Positions 1 to 19,065 of a stretch of 64,000 nucleotides of DNA are shown here, piece after piece. Origin of the DNA: Protonemura montana (Eukaryota > Arthropoda > Insecta > Plecoptera > Nemouridae); contig OX387604.1 of assembly GCA_947568835.1 (NCBI GenBank), positions 28,869,351 to 28,933,350 of the forward strand, read 5' to 3'. Below the pieces are notes generated by a model. It was not told the origin of the DNA. It ran no database searches and saw only the letters and a program-made list of their open reading frames with translations. The position numbers were made by a program, and so were the translations under genes. Numbering within the stretch: position 1 is the first letter of the stretch; every line of letters starts with the position of its first letter.

Positions 1-1
1 C

Positions 2-181
2 CCAATCCAAAGACCCAAAAGCCGGACTTTACATCACACCAACTTTGATGGAGAACCAACAACTCCATTTCGCTCAAAAAGTGAGATGATTCTCGAAGCT
101 AATCTAGATCTCAAACAACCTTCGCATGAAGGAAGCACCATCAATAGAAGCAAAAGTCAACCTTTGGAGACGGCAATGTAA
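2..181 (+). CDS. 3' terminal exon of an unidentified gene (partial)
   Basis: Frame 2 is open from the window edge for 59 codons to a TAA at 179-181. The translation is hydrophilic, with two RSKS-type blocks (FRSKSE, NRSKSQ), and ends PLETAM. It reads like the basic, Ser-rich C-terminal tail of a larger protein whose other exons lie left of the window. The last four residues, ETAM, could be a PDZ-type C-terminus, but that is only a guess. I do not recognise the protein and give no function. The alternative is a chance open frame. Confidence 0.35.
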   Translation, partial: PIQRPKSRTLHHTNFDGEPTTPFRSKSEMILEANLDLKQPSHEGSTINRSKSQPLETAM

Positions 182-559
182 TTTCCGTAGAGGATATTGA
201 AGCGATAGAAATGATACAAACGTTGGGTGAAAATGTTTTATATTATCATGATGAACGACCAGTGATCGAATGCAAGAAAAAGTGTGTGTGTCTAATTTTA
301 GTTATATTTTGTTAAATTACTGCAACACTCCAACGGCAAAGTGCCGTTGCACATGGAGATGTTTATGAGTGAAAGGATACTATTTTTGCAAAGTTTTACT
401 CGTGAATGTGGGCATCTTACACCTGTATATTTTTCTATGTCATGCAATGTCTGAGTAAACTCTTTTTATACAATATTGTGTGTTTCTTTTTAATATGAGC
501 AGCTTGACACCAGGAGCTGACTAGTTCTTTAGATATCGGCGATAATGCGGAACTGTGCA

Positions 560-1025
560 CGCACGAACAGCTTTAAAAGCAAAATGTCCATAACTCCCAC
601 ATTAGTTGCTCTAAAACTTTAAAAAATCCTTTTGTGCTTTTGGTGACTTGGGTAACAAACACTGAATTTTGGAAACAATTGGAGATGTGAATTTCCAGAA
701 GGCTGGTTTCAAGTGGAATCACCCATATGCCTTGTCACCATGGGAGGGCCGTCGCCCACCTTAATTATTCCTTGCCTACATCCTTGGCCACCCACATTTT
801 ATAGAGAAATTTCAAATAATTTAAGCATTCAATTGCATTGCAAGTGTGGTCGGGCTTAGGCAACAAAACAAGAGGATAATTTGCTGGGGTCACAGTTCTG
901 CAGATCACAGCCATCGAGTAGTTGTATGTAATGTTTTTGTTTTCGGGAGCGTTAATATGTTTGAGATGGTCTGTACAGCCGGGTTGGCGTGCACCGAGTA
1001 TTTCTGAACATGCCCGAGGGCACAT
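560..1025 (-). pseudogene. possible decayed coding relic
   Basis: On the minus strand an open stretch (1025 down to 765) gives a protein-like sequence with YPLVLLPKPDH and LYKMWVAKDVG. After its stop, plausible coding text continues in shifted frames (for example GDGPPMVT) down to about 560, as expected of a frameshifted transposon or gene relic. I cannot name a family. The rest of 182-1190 shows nothing I can support. Confidence 0.2.
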
Positions 1026-1426
1026 GTCTGAAGTTTCAGTTAACTTGTCTACTACCCATAGTTCCCCAAAGAAATTAAATATATTTGTTTTCCTATTAGT
1101 ATGAAGTTTGTTTAAAAATAAATGTCAACGTAATAATGATCAATAGATGACCACTGCTAATTAAGTTGCAGGAGATCTACCGTTCAGATATACTGGCCAG
1201 GTAAGAGATCCTCATGCAGACATGATTCATTCCTTTACAGCCATCAATAAATAAAAAAGATACCCTTTTTAGCCTGATGGCCACGGCATTCCTCGTGACC
1301 CTGAAATTGTATCAGAATCGGAGTGCAACGACGAGTTAATGGATGACAACGTGGGTCACAAGGGCAGCTCAATTTTGCATGTGCTGCCACACTCCTACGC
1401 CTTATCACACCCTGGAAGCTTAACAA

Positions 1427-1741
1427 TTGCCTATTGCTATCATTGGAATGTTTGAGAATTTAATCAATTGCCTCCCTAGTGCCACATTTTGGCAGAAAAT
1501 AAAAATTTCTGAAATTTGCTTCCATGGTACTTTGCCTACAGGTCTCTTCAGCACTAAAACTGCTACTTCTGACATATCTATTTATAGCAAAAGCAATGTA
1601 TCTCGACATTGCGCTACCATTAGTGATGAAGGGAGACAGGATGCAATTGCTATGACGGTGATGCATTCAATGAAATTACAAGAGAACTTTGAAAAGCAGT
1701 CACTGGATTTTATGAAGTCTGCTGCTAGTATGAAGAAATAA
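1427..1741 (+). CDS. uncharacterised small ORF or relic with a downstream poly(A) signal
   Basis: A 104-codon ORF ends at 1741, and an AATAAA follows at 1757. The C-terminal part (MTVMHSMKLQENFEKQSLDF) looks like an amphipathic helix. Another frame just upstream (about 1279-1455) is also open and acidic (DPEIVSESECNDELMDD), so a larger coding unit may be broken by a frameshift or intron. No domain was recognised. It converges on the 3' end of the NME7-like gene. Confidence 0.25.
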   Translation: MPIAIIGMFENLINCLPSATFWQKIKISEICFHGTLPTGLFSTKTATSDISIYSKSNVSRHCATISDEGRQDAIAMTVMHSMKLQENFEKQSLDFMKSAASMKK

Positions 1742-1756
1742 CACGTTTAATTGGAC

Positions 1757-1762
1757 AATAAA
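1757..1762 (+). terminator. candidate poly(A) signal AATAAA
   Basis: AATAAA lies 15 nt after the stop of the 1427-1741 ORF. No downstream element was evaluated. Confidence 0.25.
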
Positions 1763-1799
1763 ACAATGACTTTTTAGCCCACTTAGCAAAAAACAAATA

Positions 1800-1805
1800 T
1801 TTATT
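1800..1805 (-). terminator. candidate poly(A) signal for the NME7-like gene
   Basis: TTTATT on the plus strand is AATAAA on the minus strand, about 310 nt beyond the NME7 stop codon. The region 1762-2115 is otherwise AT-rich 3' flank with no other feature seen. Confidence 0.35.
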
Positions 1806-2115
1806 TTGGTCGTCATGAATCATCACACAAATAAATTAATAACAGTTGCTTAATATATTTTGGTGTACAGACATTTCTGGCTCAAAGTTTGACACTTTTC
1901 ATTAGTTCATTACAAAATATTCTGCAAGTTTTTTTTTTTGTTCTTTGACTAGTTATTTGAATTTTTATCTTATTATATAATAATAATTATCTTATAATAC
2001 CTTATGGTAATAAATTTCAATTCTAGAAGCAGCCAAATTCTTAATACTTCTTTCAATTTAGTAACAAAAATAGTCATCTGTTGCAGATCCAGCTTCACAA
2101 AGGTCACAAAAAATA

Positions 2116-5100
2116 CTACATGCTAAAAAAATATTGGCAATCTTGAATTCCATCTTCTTCAAGATCAGTGCAGTAAATCCCATTCAAGACGATAGTTTTT
2201 CCGAACTCAGCGCGAATGGAGTGAGGTCTTAACAGTCTTGCTATATTCTGGGGAAGAGACAAGAACCAGACAAGAGATTAGCTCTGGGTCGCTGGGTTGT
2301 GATTATATGATTTAGGCATCCCATGGCCGATTTCACCATTGTCGTTGAAACCTTGCTTAATGCACCTGATTTTAGGGCAAAATTGATTTTTACCATTTAT
2401 CTGAAATTTTGAAATATTAAACACGGGATATTGGTTATTTTGATTGGAAGTATTGCATGAAGCATGAAGCATATTGAAGCATAAAAAATAAGCAAGCCTA
2501 AATTTGATTTGGGTCATTACTTAAGAATCCACTATCTTTGTCACATAAAAGAAATTTTTCTTCCTGGCTGCTATTACTTTTCAAAATACTAAATATTTTG
2601 TCTAAATCATTGTTGTATATATTGACTTGGAGTGGTTTAGCTGATAAATTGTATTTTCAGTCAATTCATATATGTTTGTAATTCTACGACAACAAATCTA
2701 CACTTGCCGACAGTGGAAAGCCTGTCTTTTTTTTAAATCATCTACACAAAAAATAATGTTGATGCTACTCACAGGATCCCTGGGTCCAACAGCCTCCCGA
2801 AACTTGGAGACTACTTCACTGCCACACCCCGAAACTTCAAGCCCAATGCACGGGCCAAGTATAAAGCGATCTACCATTTCCTGCACAAACAAAATTGACA
2901 TCAATCAGCATTTCTTCTGTCATGAAGACAGTCATAAAAGCCAACAAGAACATAGATTGTAAAAAAATAATACAATTAAGGTAAACCCAAGAAAACACTT
3001 ATTGAAATTTCCATCCTAACAATCGCATATGAGGCTATGCGTTCAGAGGCAGGGACCCTAACAGGAACCTAGAAGAACACAATGTTTTTTATAGATATGG
3101 AACCATAACTCAATCTGAATCATTATCTAAATTATCAAGTTTTGCAGTCACGGACAAAGAAAGAGTGGTATTCAGTGGTGCACGATGGCCACTGGAGGGT
3201 CAAGACGCCCTCTTTGCCACTAGCAGTGCAGCTGGTTATGTTCTGCCATCAGCTCCCCCTGCCGCTACCCAATACTAACAACGAGCCCAATTCCCAGCAC
3301 GACTAATTTCTGTAATATCGAGTGCCTCGATACTTTTGTACTTTCTTCCGAGACTCTGGGAAGGGGGTCCTGCGAGGGATCGATCGTACTTGGCTCACAA
3401 GCACTGCCCAGCAACGTGCTCCGGGAGGGACAAAGAGAGTTAAGTCGGCACCACACATAGCCAGTTGATGAACGATTAACTACTGGTCAGGTCTACTGCA
3501 AACCCCGTGGTTAATTTTGATTAAAAATCAATCACCAGATACAAAATTAAGTATTGTCTAACATATAATCCTGACCACAGCACCACAGATATATTGGGCA
3601 GGCAAATTACCTCAGGTATATATCTGTTTTGTTCCATAAATTCTTTAAAAATGTTGGGGAAAAAATGATACAATATATTGAAGATCTTACTGTAAGATAT
3701 TATTTAGAGTAATCACTGAGAGCTAAACGTCAATTAGTGTAACAGAACTACTATTGGATTTGCCATTGCTTTCTGTTAGGATCCCTGTTCAGGAAGTCCC
3801 AGGTTTGATCCTGGTGATGACTGAAAACCTCTACCAGAATGGTAGAGGTCCCCCCCAATCGATTTCCCCCTATCATTTTTCCCCCAATCATAACGAGATT
3901 GCAAGCACATTATTTTTTCAATTCATTTTTGGCAAGTACAAAAAAAAACAAGAAAAAACAAAAAAGAATGCCACGTTCAATTAGCTCAAAATGGCTAGAG
4001 CAACACACGCGACAGGTGGAGATCGGGGTTCAATTAGCTCAAAATGGTTAGAGCAACACACGCGACAGGTGGAGATCGGGGTTCAATTAGCTCAGTTGGT
4101 TAGAGCAACACCCGCGACAGGTGGAGATCGGGGTTCAATTAGCTCAAAATGGTTAGAGCAACACACGCGACAGGTGGAGATCGGAGTTCAATTAGCTCAA
4201 AATGGTTAGAGCAACACACGCGACAGGTGGAGATCGGGGTCAAATTAGCTCAAAATGGTTAGAGCAACACACGCGACAGGTGGAGATCGGGGTTCAATTA
4301 GCTCAAAATGGTTAGAGCAACACATGTGACAGGTGGAGATCGGGGTTCAATTAGCTCAAAATGGTTAGAGCAACACACGCGACAGGTGGAGATCGGGGTC
4401 CAAGTAGCTCAAAATGGTTAGAGCAACACACGCGACAGGTGGAGATCGAGGTTCAATTAGCTCAAAATGGTTAGAGCAACACACGCGACAGGTGGAGATT
4501 GGGGTCCAAGTAGCTCAAAATGGTTAGAGCAACACACGCGACAGGTGGAGATCGGGGTTCAATTAGCTCAAAATGGTTAGAGCAACACACGCGACAGGTG
4601 GAGATCGGGGTCCAAGTAGCTCAAAATGGTTAGAGCAACACACGCGACAGGTGGAGATCGAGGTTCAATTAGCTCAAAATGGTTAGAGCAACACACGCGA
4701 CAGGTGGAGATTGGGGTCCAAGTAGCTCAAAATGGTTAGAGCAACACACGGGACAGGTGGAGATCGGGGTTCAATTAGCTCAAAATGGTCAGAGCAACAC
4801 ACGCGACAGGTGGAGATCGGGGTTCAATTAGCTGAAAATGGTTAGAGCAACACACGCGACAGGTGGAGATCGGGATTCAATTAGCTCAAAATGGTTAGAG
4901 CAACACCCGCGACAGGTGGAGATCGAGGTTCAATTAGCTCAAAATGGTTAGAGCAACACACGCGACAGGTGGAGATCGAGGTTCAATTAGCTCAAAATGG
5001 TTAGAGCAACAGACGCGACAGGTGGAGATTGGGGTCCAAGTAGCTCAAAATGGTTAGAGCAACACACGCGACAGGTGGAGATCGGGGTCCAAGTAGCTCA

Positions 5101-7856
5101 ATTGGTTAGAGCAACACACGCGACAGGTGGAGATCGGGGTTCAATTAGCTCAAAATGGTTAGAGCAACACACACGACAGGTGGAGATCGGGGTTCGAGTC
5201 CCAGGTTAGACGAGTCCCAATTTTTAAGAGGTTATTAGTGTTTCTTATAATTAATAAACTTGTCAATAATCAATGATCAATAATGAATAAACTTGCAGTT
5301 TACGTTGGACAATGCGACTCGCGCAGCAAATTCAAACTTTCCGTAAAAGAGTTCCCGACAACAAAAGTTTTTATACTTTTAACGAATTTTATAATTTTTA
5401 ACAGGTTTATACAAACATGCATAGATATTGTCAATGATGTGTATGTATGTATGGTGTGACCGTTTGATCAATATCATATCGCAAAAATGTTGACAACGTT
5501 AATCATTGTTAAGCAATGTATAAATTAACAAATACAAATAAAAAAAATATATATATTTAACCAATTTATGTTTAACCCTTGTAAGATAATTGAACTACTT
5601 GGTATACTTAATAATGAATGCACTTGTACCCCAGAGATATTACCTTAAACTCAGGTAAGACACCTCTGTATATGTCAAATAATTCCTCAGCCTCTGATCT
5701 GGTGAAATGATGCATTTTCACAGCAGTAATTTTGAACTTCATGTCAAGGATCTTTTGCATAATTCTAGGGTAAGTTCCTGAAAATTACACAGGGGAACAT
5801 AATTATTTAATAATTAAATTTAATCCAATTAATTTCAGTTTAATTGTGTATATTAAATGACATGAGATATTGAGACAATTATTTACACACCTTCAGTTAC
5901 AGCATGCGGTTTTATGACAGCAAGCGTACAATCTTTGAACGTAGTTGTTGGTGTCAGGGAGATCTTTGAAGGAACTTTCTTTGGCACGAAGAACAAGTCG
6001 GTGTCCTGCAAAATGATATTTGGCAGTTTATGCTTGATACATTGAAGGGGATTTACCAGCATTATGATACTAATTGAGTTGTGATAATGCTGTCAGAAAC
6101 ATTGAAATCTAGTCAGATAAATGTAGTTGGGTAGTGATAACTGATCATATAGGATATTCAATATTTGATACTTCTGACGATCATTGGGTTTCCAATTATT
6201 CAGTGTTGATACCAATGCTAAGCAGTCTCTGCATAAAATGGCAAAATAAATTGGATGAAAAGAAAATTGCAGTCAATCAGAGGTTGTTTCAATTAAGAAA
6301 TGTGATTGTCTTATTTCTCACAGATGGCTTGCTATTAAGGCTGGTTTACAATCTTTTTCTCATTATTAAATGCAAACCTCCGTGATTGATGTAGATGCAT
6401 CGTTAATTTTGATTCCAAATTATTTAATTGTAAAGTTTTGTTAAAAAGAGCAGTTGTAAGCATTGATTTGTGGTCATCATCAGAGAGAGCAGAGTAATGA
6501 GTCACTTATATCTTGCACACGGGTTCAAAAAGAAAAAAGAAAAATATTAAATGCTCAAATTCCTTGATAGCAAAGGGATAAGTGACCAGTAAATATTTGG
6601 AATGCTACTAGCGTATGTGCGTTTAAAATCAAAATGTTAGAAACTGTAGGAAACTATGAGCTGTTATCATAGATAGGATTTAAAATAACTTGGATGTAGG
6701 TACCTAAATATTGTCAATGTTAACGTTAATATCTACTTTTAATTTGTATACCAATTGAATAAACCTTTGTAATAGCGCTTGCACAAGTAAATTAATTAAT
6801 TAAAAAATAACTACTTGGAGGTTTGTTTGCCCTGTAGAATTGAACATAAGTGTCTGACTAAACCTAGAAACTCGGTAGTATTAAGTTAAATAAAAGTGGA
6901 AAATTTGTTTTAAATTGTTAATAAATATAGGGAACTTTTACCACCAGCAAGTTACCATGGAGTAATAATATCAATGCTGAAAAATTATTTGAAAACTGCT
7001 TTGTTATTTACTCACCTTCTGATATTGACTCTTCGAGGTGGAACCGTAGATAGCAACTCGCTTGTCTTTGGTTCCTGAATTACCATCTTCTGCAGAGTAT
7101 CGTGTGTTGACAATATCTTGCCATTTGGCAAGTGCATCACTTCCCGTGATTTCCAAGACGATCACTTGCCCAACAAATAACAAATGTCCTTGTTTCCTAA
7201 ACAATTTCATGTTTAAAATGGCAGTAATGAAAAGTTGGAGTAAGGTAAGTGAAGTTAAATTGACTCTGTGTCTAATTAGAAAATATAAAGATATGTCAGT
7301 CCGGAATAAAATAATCTTGAAGTGGTAGAATGTTACACAAAAAATGTGTGTAGTGTAATGGGCTATAATTCTTTTTTTAGAAGAATAAAAATGTTCAATT
7401 GTAACTTACAGGTGGCTGGATTCATGTTGCCTTTCAGACAAGAAATACATGGCATCATTCGTTTGCATATCAATCATTTTCATCTTTGTTATTTTACAAC
7501 CTAAATTCATTATTGCAGTACAAGCATTAATCACCATATCCATGGAGTCTGCTCTAATCAAACCAACAGTCCTGTAAGATAATAAAGATGCCTAAATAAA
7601 CAAACAAATATACAATTTGCAAAATAGCTAGAAAATTAAGGCTTTTTTGAAATATTCATAAAACATCTATATTATTTAGCGATACTCACTTTTCTGTGAC
7701 AGATTCGAGAGCATCTTGAGTATACAAGTCGCCGTACGCAATTACTTCCATACGACGTGAAAAGATGTTTAAAACATCAGCCACAAATATGTTCCTTGTT
7801 TCAACACCCTCACACTTGACTCGCTTCAAAAAAACTTTTCCAGTTTTCAAGTCAAT
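2116..7856 (-). CDS. NME7: NME7-like protein (DM10 domain plus two NDP-kinase-like domains), 5' end missing
   Basis: Seven phase-consistent exons: 7690-7856, 7410-7571, 7016-7196, 5891-6005, 5644-5777, 2773-2880, 2116-2247 (stop TAG at 2116-2118). They encode 332 aa. Human NME7 is 376 aa, so about 40 N-terminal residues, the start of the DM10 domain, lie in an exon I could not find. Order: DM10 remainder (KVFLKRVK, NIFSRRMEVIAYGD), first NDPK-like domain, second NDPK-like domain (LAVIKPHAV, FILGPCIGLEV, IARLLRPHSIRAEFGK). In the family, NME7 is a gamma-tubulin ring complex and axonemal component. Both positions of the catalytic histidine are Tyr here (VAIYGSTS and NGIYCTDL), and domain 1 has LIRAD where LIKPD is usual, so kinase activity is unlikely. 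The 2.8-kb intron 2881-5643 holds the tRNA-like tandem array. Identity is firm, the start is not. Confidence 0.85.
3775..3835 (+). other. tRNA-like remnant (B-box-like)
   Basis: The run CCCAGGTTTGATCCTGG has a T-arm-like hairpin with a B-box-like core (GGTTTGATCC). It sits about 140 bp before the tRNA-like array in the same intron. It is probably a SINE fragment; no full cloverleaf is present. Confidence 0.35.
3975..5203 (+). repeat. 53-bp tandem array of tRNA-like units
   Basis: About 23 head-to-tail units of 52-53 bp in an NME7 intron. Each has a D-arm-like TAGCTCAAAATGGTTAGAGC (box A type), an anticodon-arm-like segment around CGCGACAGGTGG, and a degenerate T-arm start (GGGGTTCAA). The third unit keeps the canonical TAGCTCAGTTGG, and the last keeps a full B box, GGTTCGAGTCC. 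The array therefore looks like internal amplification of a tRNA-related SINE head whose ends survive only at the edges. Unit variants recur in a two-unit pattern in part of the array. Confidence 0.8.
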
Positions 7857-9457
7857 CTATAAGCGAATACAAAATAAATGTTGGTAGAAAAAAGATTTTT
7901 TCTCATGCTAGGCAAAGCACCGTTTAGGACAATTATTTGTTGCTAAATACACAGAAACAGGTCGAGATTACTTCCCCATTCAACCCCAAGATTACTTTTG
8001 CTGAAAATCTATGAATCTGTAAGAGCAGTTTGCAAAGAAGAGAAGTATCAAATAAAGGATCATGTCAAGAGAATCACAAACCATGGTGATGAGTTTATAA
8101 ATAACTTGGGGTAACAATCAATCCAAAAGATTTTCATAAAGTATATACGACTTGAGTGAAGTGCAAGAAGTGTCAGCGCCAAAGGGACAAAAACATGTCC
8201 AAAGACTTATTAATTGGGAGAATTGGGAGATCAACTATTGCTGAGCTAATTGATGCAATTATTGATTCGAAAGCAAAGAGTAATTAGAAAAAAGAAGAAA
8301 ACTTTGGTGCTGATTTAAATATTAAAATTACCAGCTCAATGCTATTATCAAAATAGCAGTGTAGGAGAAACTTTTTGCAAAGAGATGATGCATCATCTTG
8401 CCAGTTTAAGATAAACGTAAAGCGGTCTGAGGCACTTGCCTGAAAGAAAAATTAAGCGATGTAATTGAGACTTCACCTTGACAAAGACGAAAAATGGTAT
8501 GGAAAATGGGAAAGAAATGGTAATGTATCAGATGGCTCATTATTTCCTCGTCCTCTTGCAGACATTCAACAGAAGCCACACAATTTCTGGAAAAAGTCAT
8601 AATAAAATGTGTAGCCTGCTCAGAGATTCGATCATTCAAAGTCTCCGATTTGCTTATAAGAATTTATAGTCTCAAGAAAGCCAATCAATAGATTATATCA
8701 TAACCAAAAATCTGAAAAAATGTGGGACTATTGCTGCATGCAATGACATCTCTTTACTGATCACTACTGACTGTAGTGACAGCACAGCTCGACGCGTTCT
8801 GTAGCAATCCATGGGTCTCCACATTGTGGTGTGCAAGTAGCGCACCTTCAAATAGGTAATGAGCGATTGGTGGGGCCAACATATATTCTTTAAGATTTTA
8901 AGATTTTATTTTAGATTGTAGTTTTTAACACTACATATAGCCATAGATATAGCCTATTCTTAGGAAGAAAGGGATCTAACCTAATATTTCTTCTATGATA
9001 GAGCCTTGTAACCAAATCGTAAACTTCATTGAACGACCCAGGGGCTGGTAATTTAATATTAAATATGTTTGATCATGTTCTCCGAACGAATTCACAAATG
9101 TCTTGGATTTATTTTTGATAATCTGTCTAGTTTGATAGTCGAATTGTTTGATCAATACAACAGCACAACAAAAAAAAACGATTCAATTCCATCCTAACTC
9201 AATGTTTCTCTCAATAATAATTGACGGTAAAAGGTTTAGAAATGGATAAAAGTATCTCTGGACTTACCATGTTGTTATCTAGGTTCGAATGTATAGATTA
9301 TTCATTAAATACAGATAAACTTGTTAAGTGTAAAGCGAAAATGTATGATCCACCACCTTTGCCGCGAAAACCGCGACGTGACAACTGTAAACAAACGGTC
9401 CATGCGGACGCCGATGCCCGAATAGTGACGGAATTTACCGAGGGAGAAACGAGGTGA
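7857..9457. other. presumed NME7 first intron and upstream region, unresolved
   Basis: No exon matching the missing start of the DM10 domain could be found. Between about 8000 and 8300 the plus strand has protein-like but stop-broken text, possibly a relic. A CpG-bearing patch lies at about 9350-9457, and on the plus strand an open frame 9221-9457 (MYDPPPLPRKPR) runs into the LINE insertion. A strong minus-strand donor, ATG|GTAAGT, occurs at about 9268-9275, but the upstream frame is closed. Confidence 0.3.
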
Positions 9458-9870
9458 TTATTTATTTATTTAAATCATTTATTCAAGTAGAACAATATAC
9501 AATTGTTATGCGAATAGGTCAGTTAAAATAAATACAAAATATATAATACAGTGAGTTCTGGAATTTCTTACTTCTCAGGTTGTCAAAAAATCTACAGTTG
9601 AATATAAACATTTGTCTTGAAGGTAAAATTTCAGTTCCTTTTGAAATGCTGAAGTGCCTCGAGCGTTTTTTATTTGTTTAGGCAACCTGTTGTAAAATTT
9701 GGCACCAATGTATTTAGGATTTTTGGTGAAGAGTGCTAGGTTGTGCGCCTCTAAGGTGATATCTTCTTTTTGTCGAGTATTGTAGCCGTGTATGTCACTG
9801 TTGATGGTGCGTTCTTTCAAGTTCAATTGCGTTAGTTTGATGGTATTGTACAGGTAAAGTCCAGGGACCG
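9458..9870 (-). mobile_element. 5'-truncated non-LTR retrotransposon (LINE) 3' end
   Basis: The minus-strand frame 9870-9575 reads like the C-terminal tail after the reverse transcriptase in jockey/CR1-type LINEs: HGYNTRQK, then NLALFTKNPKYIGAKFYNRLP, then a closing YLQDKCLYSTVDFL. It ends near 9575 and is followed on the minus strand by an AT-rich tail that closes in repeated AAATA/TAAA units at about 9460-9475, as at a LINE 3' end. The upstream frame is closed, so this is a truncated, inactive copy of about 410 bp. The clade is not certain. Confidence 0.6.
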
Positions 9871-10868
9871 TAAGTATTTACGCGCGTGCATTCAACAGAA
9901 GAATTGATTACTTCCTAAAAGCATCATCAGTTCAACACTGTTTTTTATGTGGAACGAGCTGGGAAAATGTTATTACATTTCCTATACTCAGGTTTATCTT
10001 ACTACTAACAGTAACACGATGGGGACCATTTGTGATAATTGTTTTCTGAACCTTCAGTCTAAGTTTAACCGTCTTACATTCTTTTCTTTCAGGTCTTACC
10101 ACAGAATCGACTTTGACGCATACTGCCCAGTGTCCTGACTGGTCCAGACATTGTTTAGTATCCTGGTCCAAAGAATGAGGTTATCCTACAACTGTTTTGC
10201 ATCTACTGCGACATCCTAGTAACTATAGAACTTCACCCTCGTTGAAGGTTGTTTTTGCAACTAGTTGAAAACTGCTATTATGCAACAAAAAAAAACCTTG
10301 GCAAATTAAAATTCTCTTCCTCTATCACCAAAACTTTTTCTCCTACCCTGTAGATTTGGGGAAATTTCAATGAGAGCAATTGTAACCAGAATTGTTCCTT
10401 TGAAACATGGTGACACTCAACCTCAAGCAAAGCTACCCAGTTGTAGCATGCAGAATGGACTACCGAAAAAACTAAAGCTTTCAATTCTTACCCGAGATGG
10501 TTCTCAGGCTCTTCCTCTCGATCACATAATCGACCCTCGAACCTGCGGTCAGCAATGTAGTGCAGCTCGATACTTTGATATCTCCCCCCCACAGTTCTTA
10601 CCGGTTCTTTTTTTGACATATTGAGGTCTCCTCTGCGATGAACTGGGGACTAATTCTGAACAATGCACCAATGCACGTGAGCAGAGATCACAGACTGCAG
10701 ATAGGCACGCTAATATCCACACCAGGGGCACAGAATTACATGCCAAACGGTAGATTCAACGTTTCTCTTTGTTGTTGTGAGTGTATTTTTTTAACATGTT
10801 TCTCTCAAAATGTGACACATTAAAAAATTTAATTTGTAGAGAATAAGGGTACCCTCCTAATACACATA
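9871..10868. other. intergenic, between NME7-like and AHCYL-like genes
   Basis: Short ORFs only (for example 10370-10624 plus). A B-box-like sequence (GGTTCGAGGG, minus strand, about 10530) may be a worn tRNA-type SINE. No gene supported. Confidence 0.3.
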
Positions 10869-10874
10869 TTTATT
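10869..10874 (-). terminator. candidate poly(A) signal for the AHCYL-like gene
   Basis: AATAAA on the minus strand about 185 nt after the stop codon at 11060-11062. Confidence 0.4.
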
Positions 10875-11059
10875 TATAAGTGCATACATCAATACTACGC
10901 TAGCATAACAAGACACTTGCAAAGCACATAGATATATTATATCATTTTTTTTTTTTTTTTATCAATATAACTTATGGTACTTGATGGTTGATTACAAGAC
11001 GATGCCAGGAATCGCTTCACTAAATAACCACCCTCCATCTTCAAGGAGTGCTATATCCA

Positions 11060-19065
<8,006 letters not shown>

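Noticed and set aside
3975..5203. Functional tRNA gene cluster
   Set aside because: No acceptor stems, degenerate T-arms in all but the last unit, and no valid anticodon loop with T33.
9221..9457. Plus-strand ORF with a proline-rich PPPLPRKPRR stretch as a gene
   Set aside because: It stops at the LINE insertion, has no visible partner exon and no known homologue; noted only as part of the unresolved NME7 upstream region.
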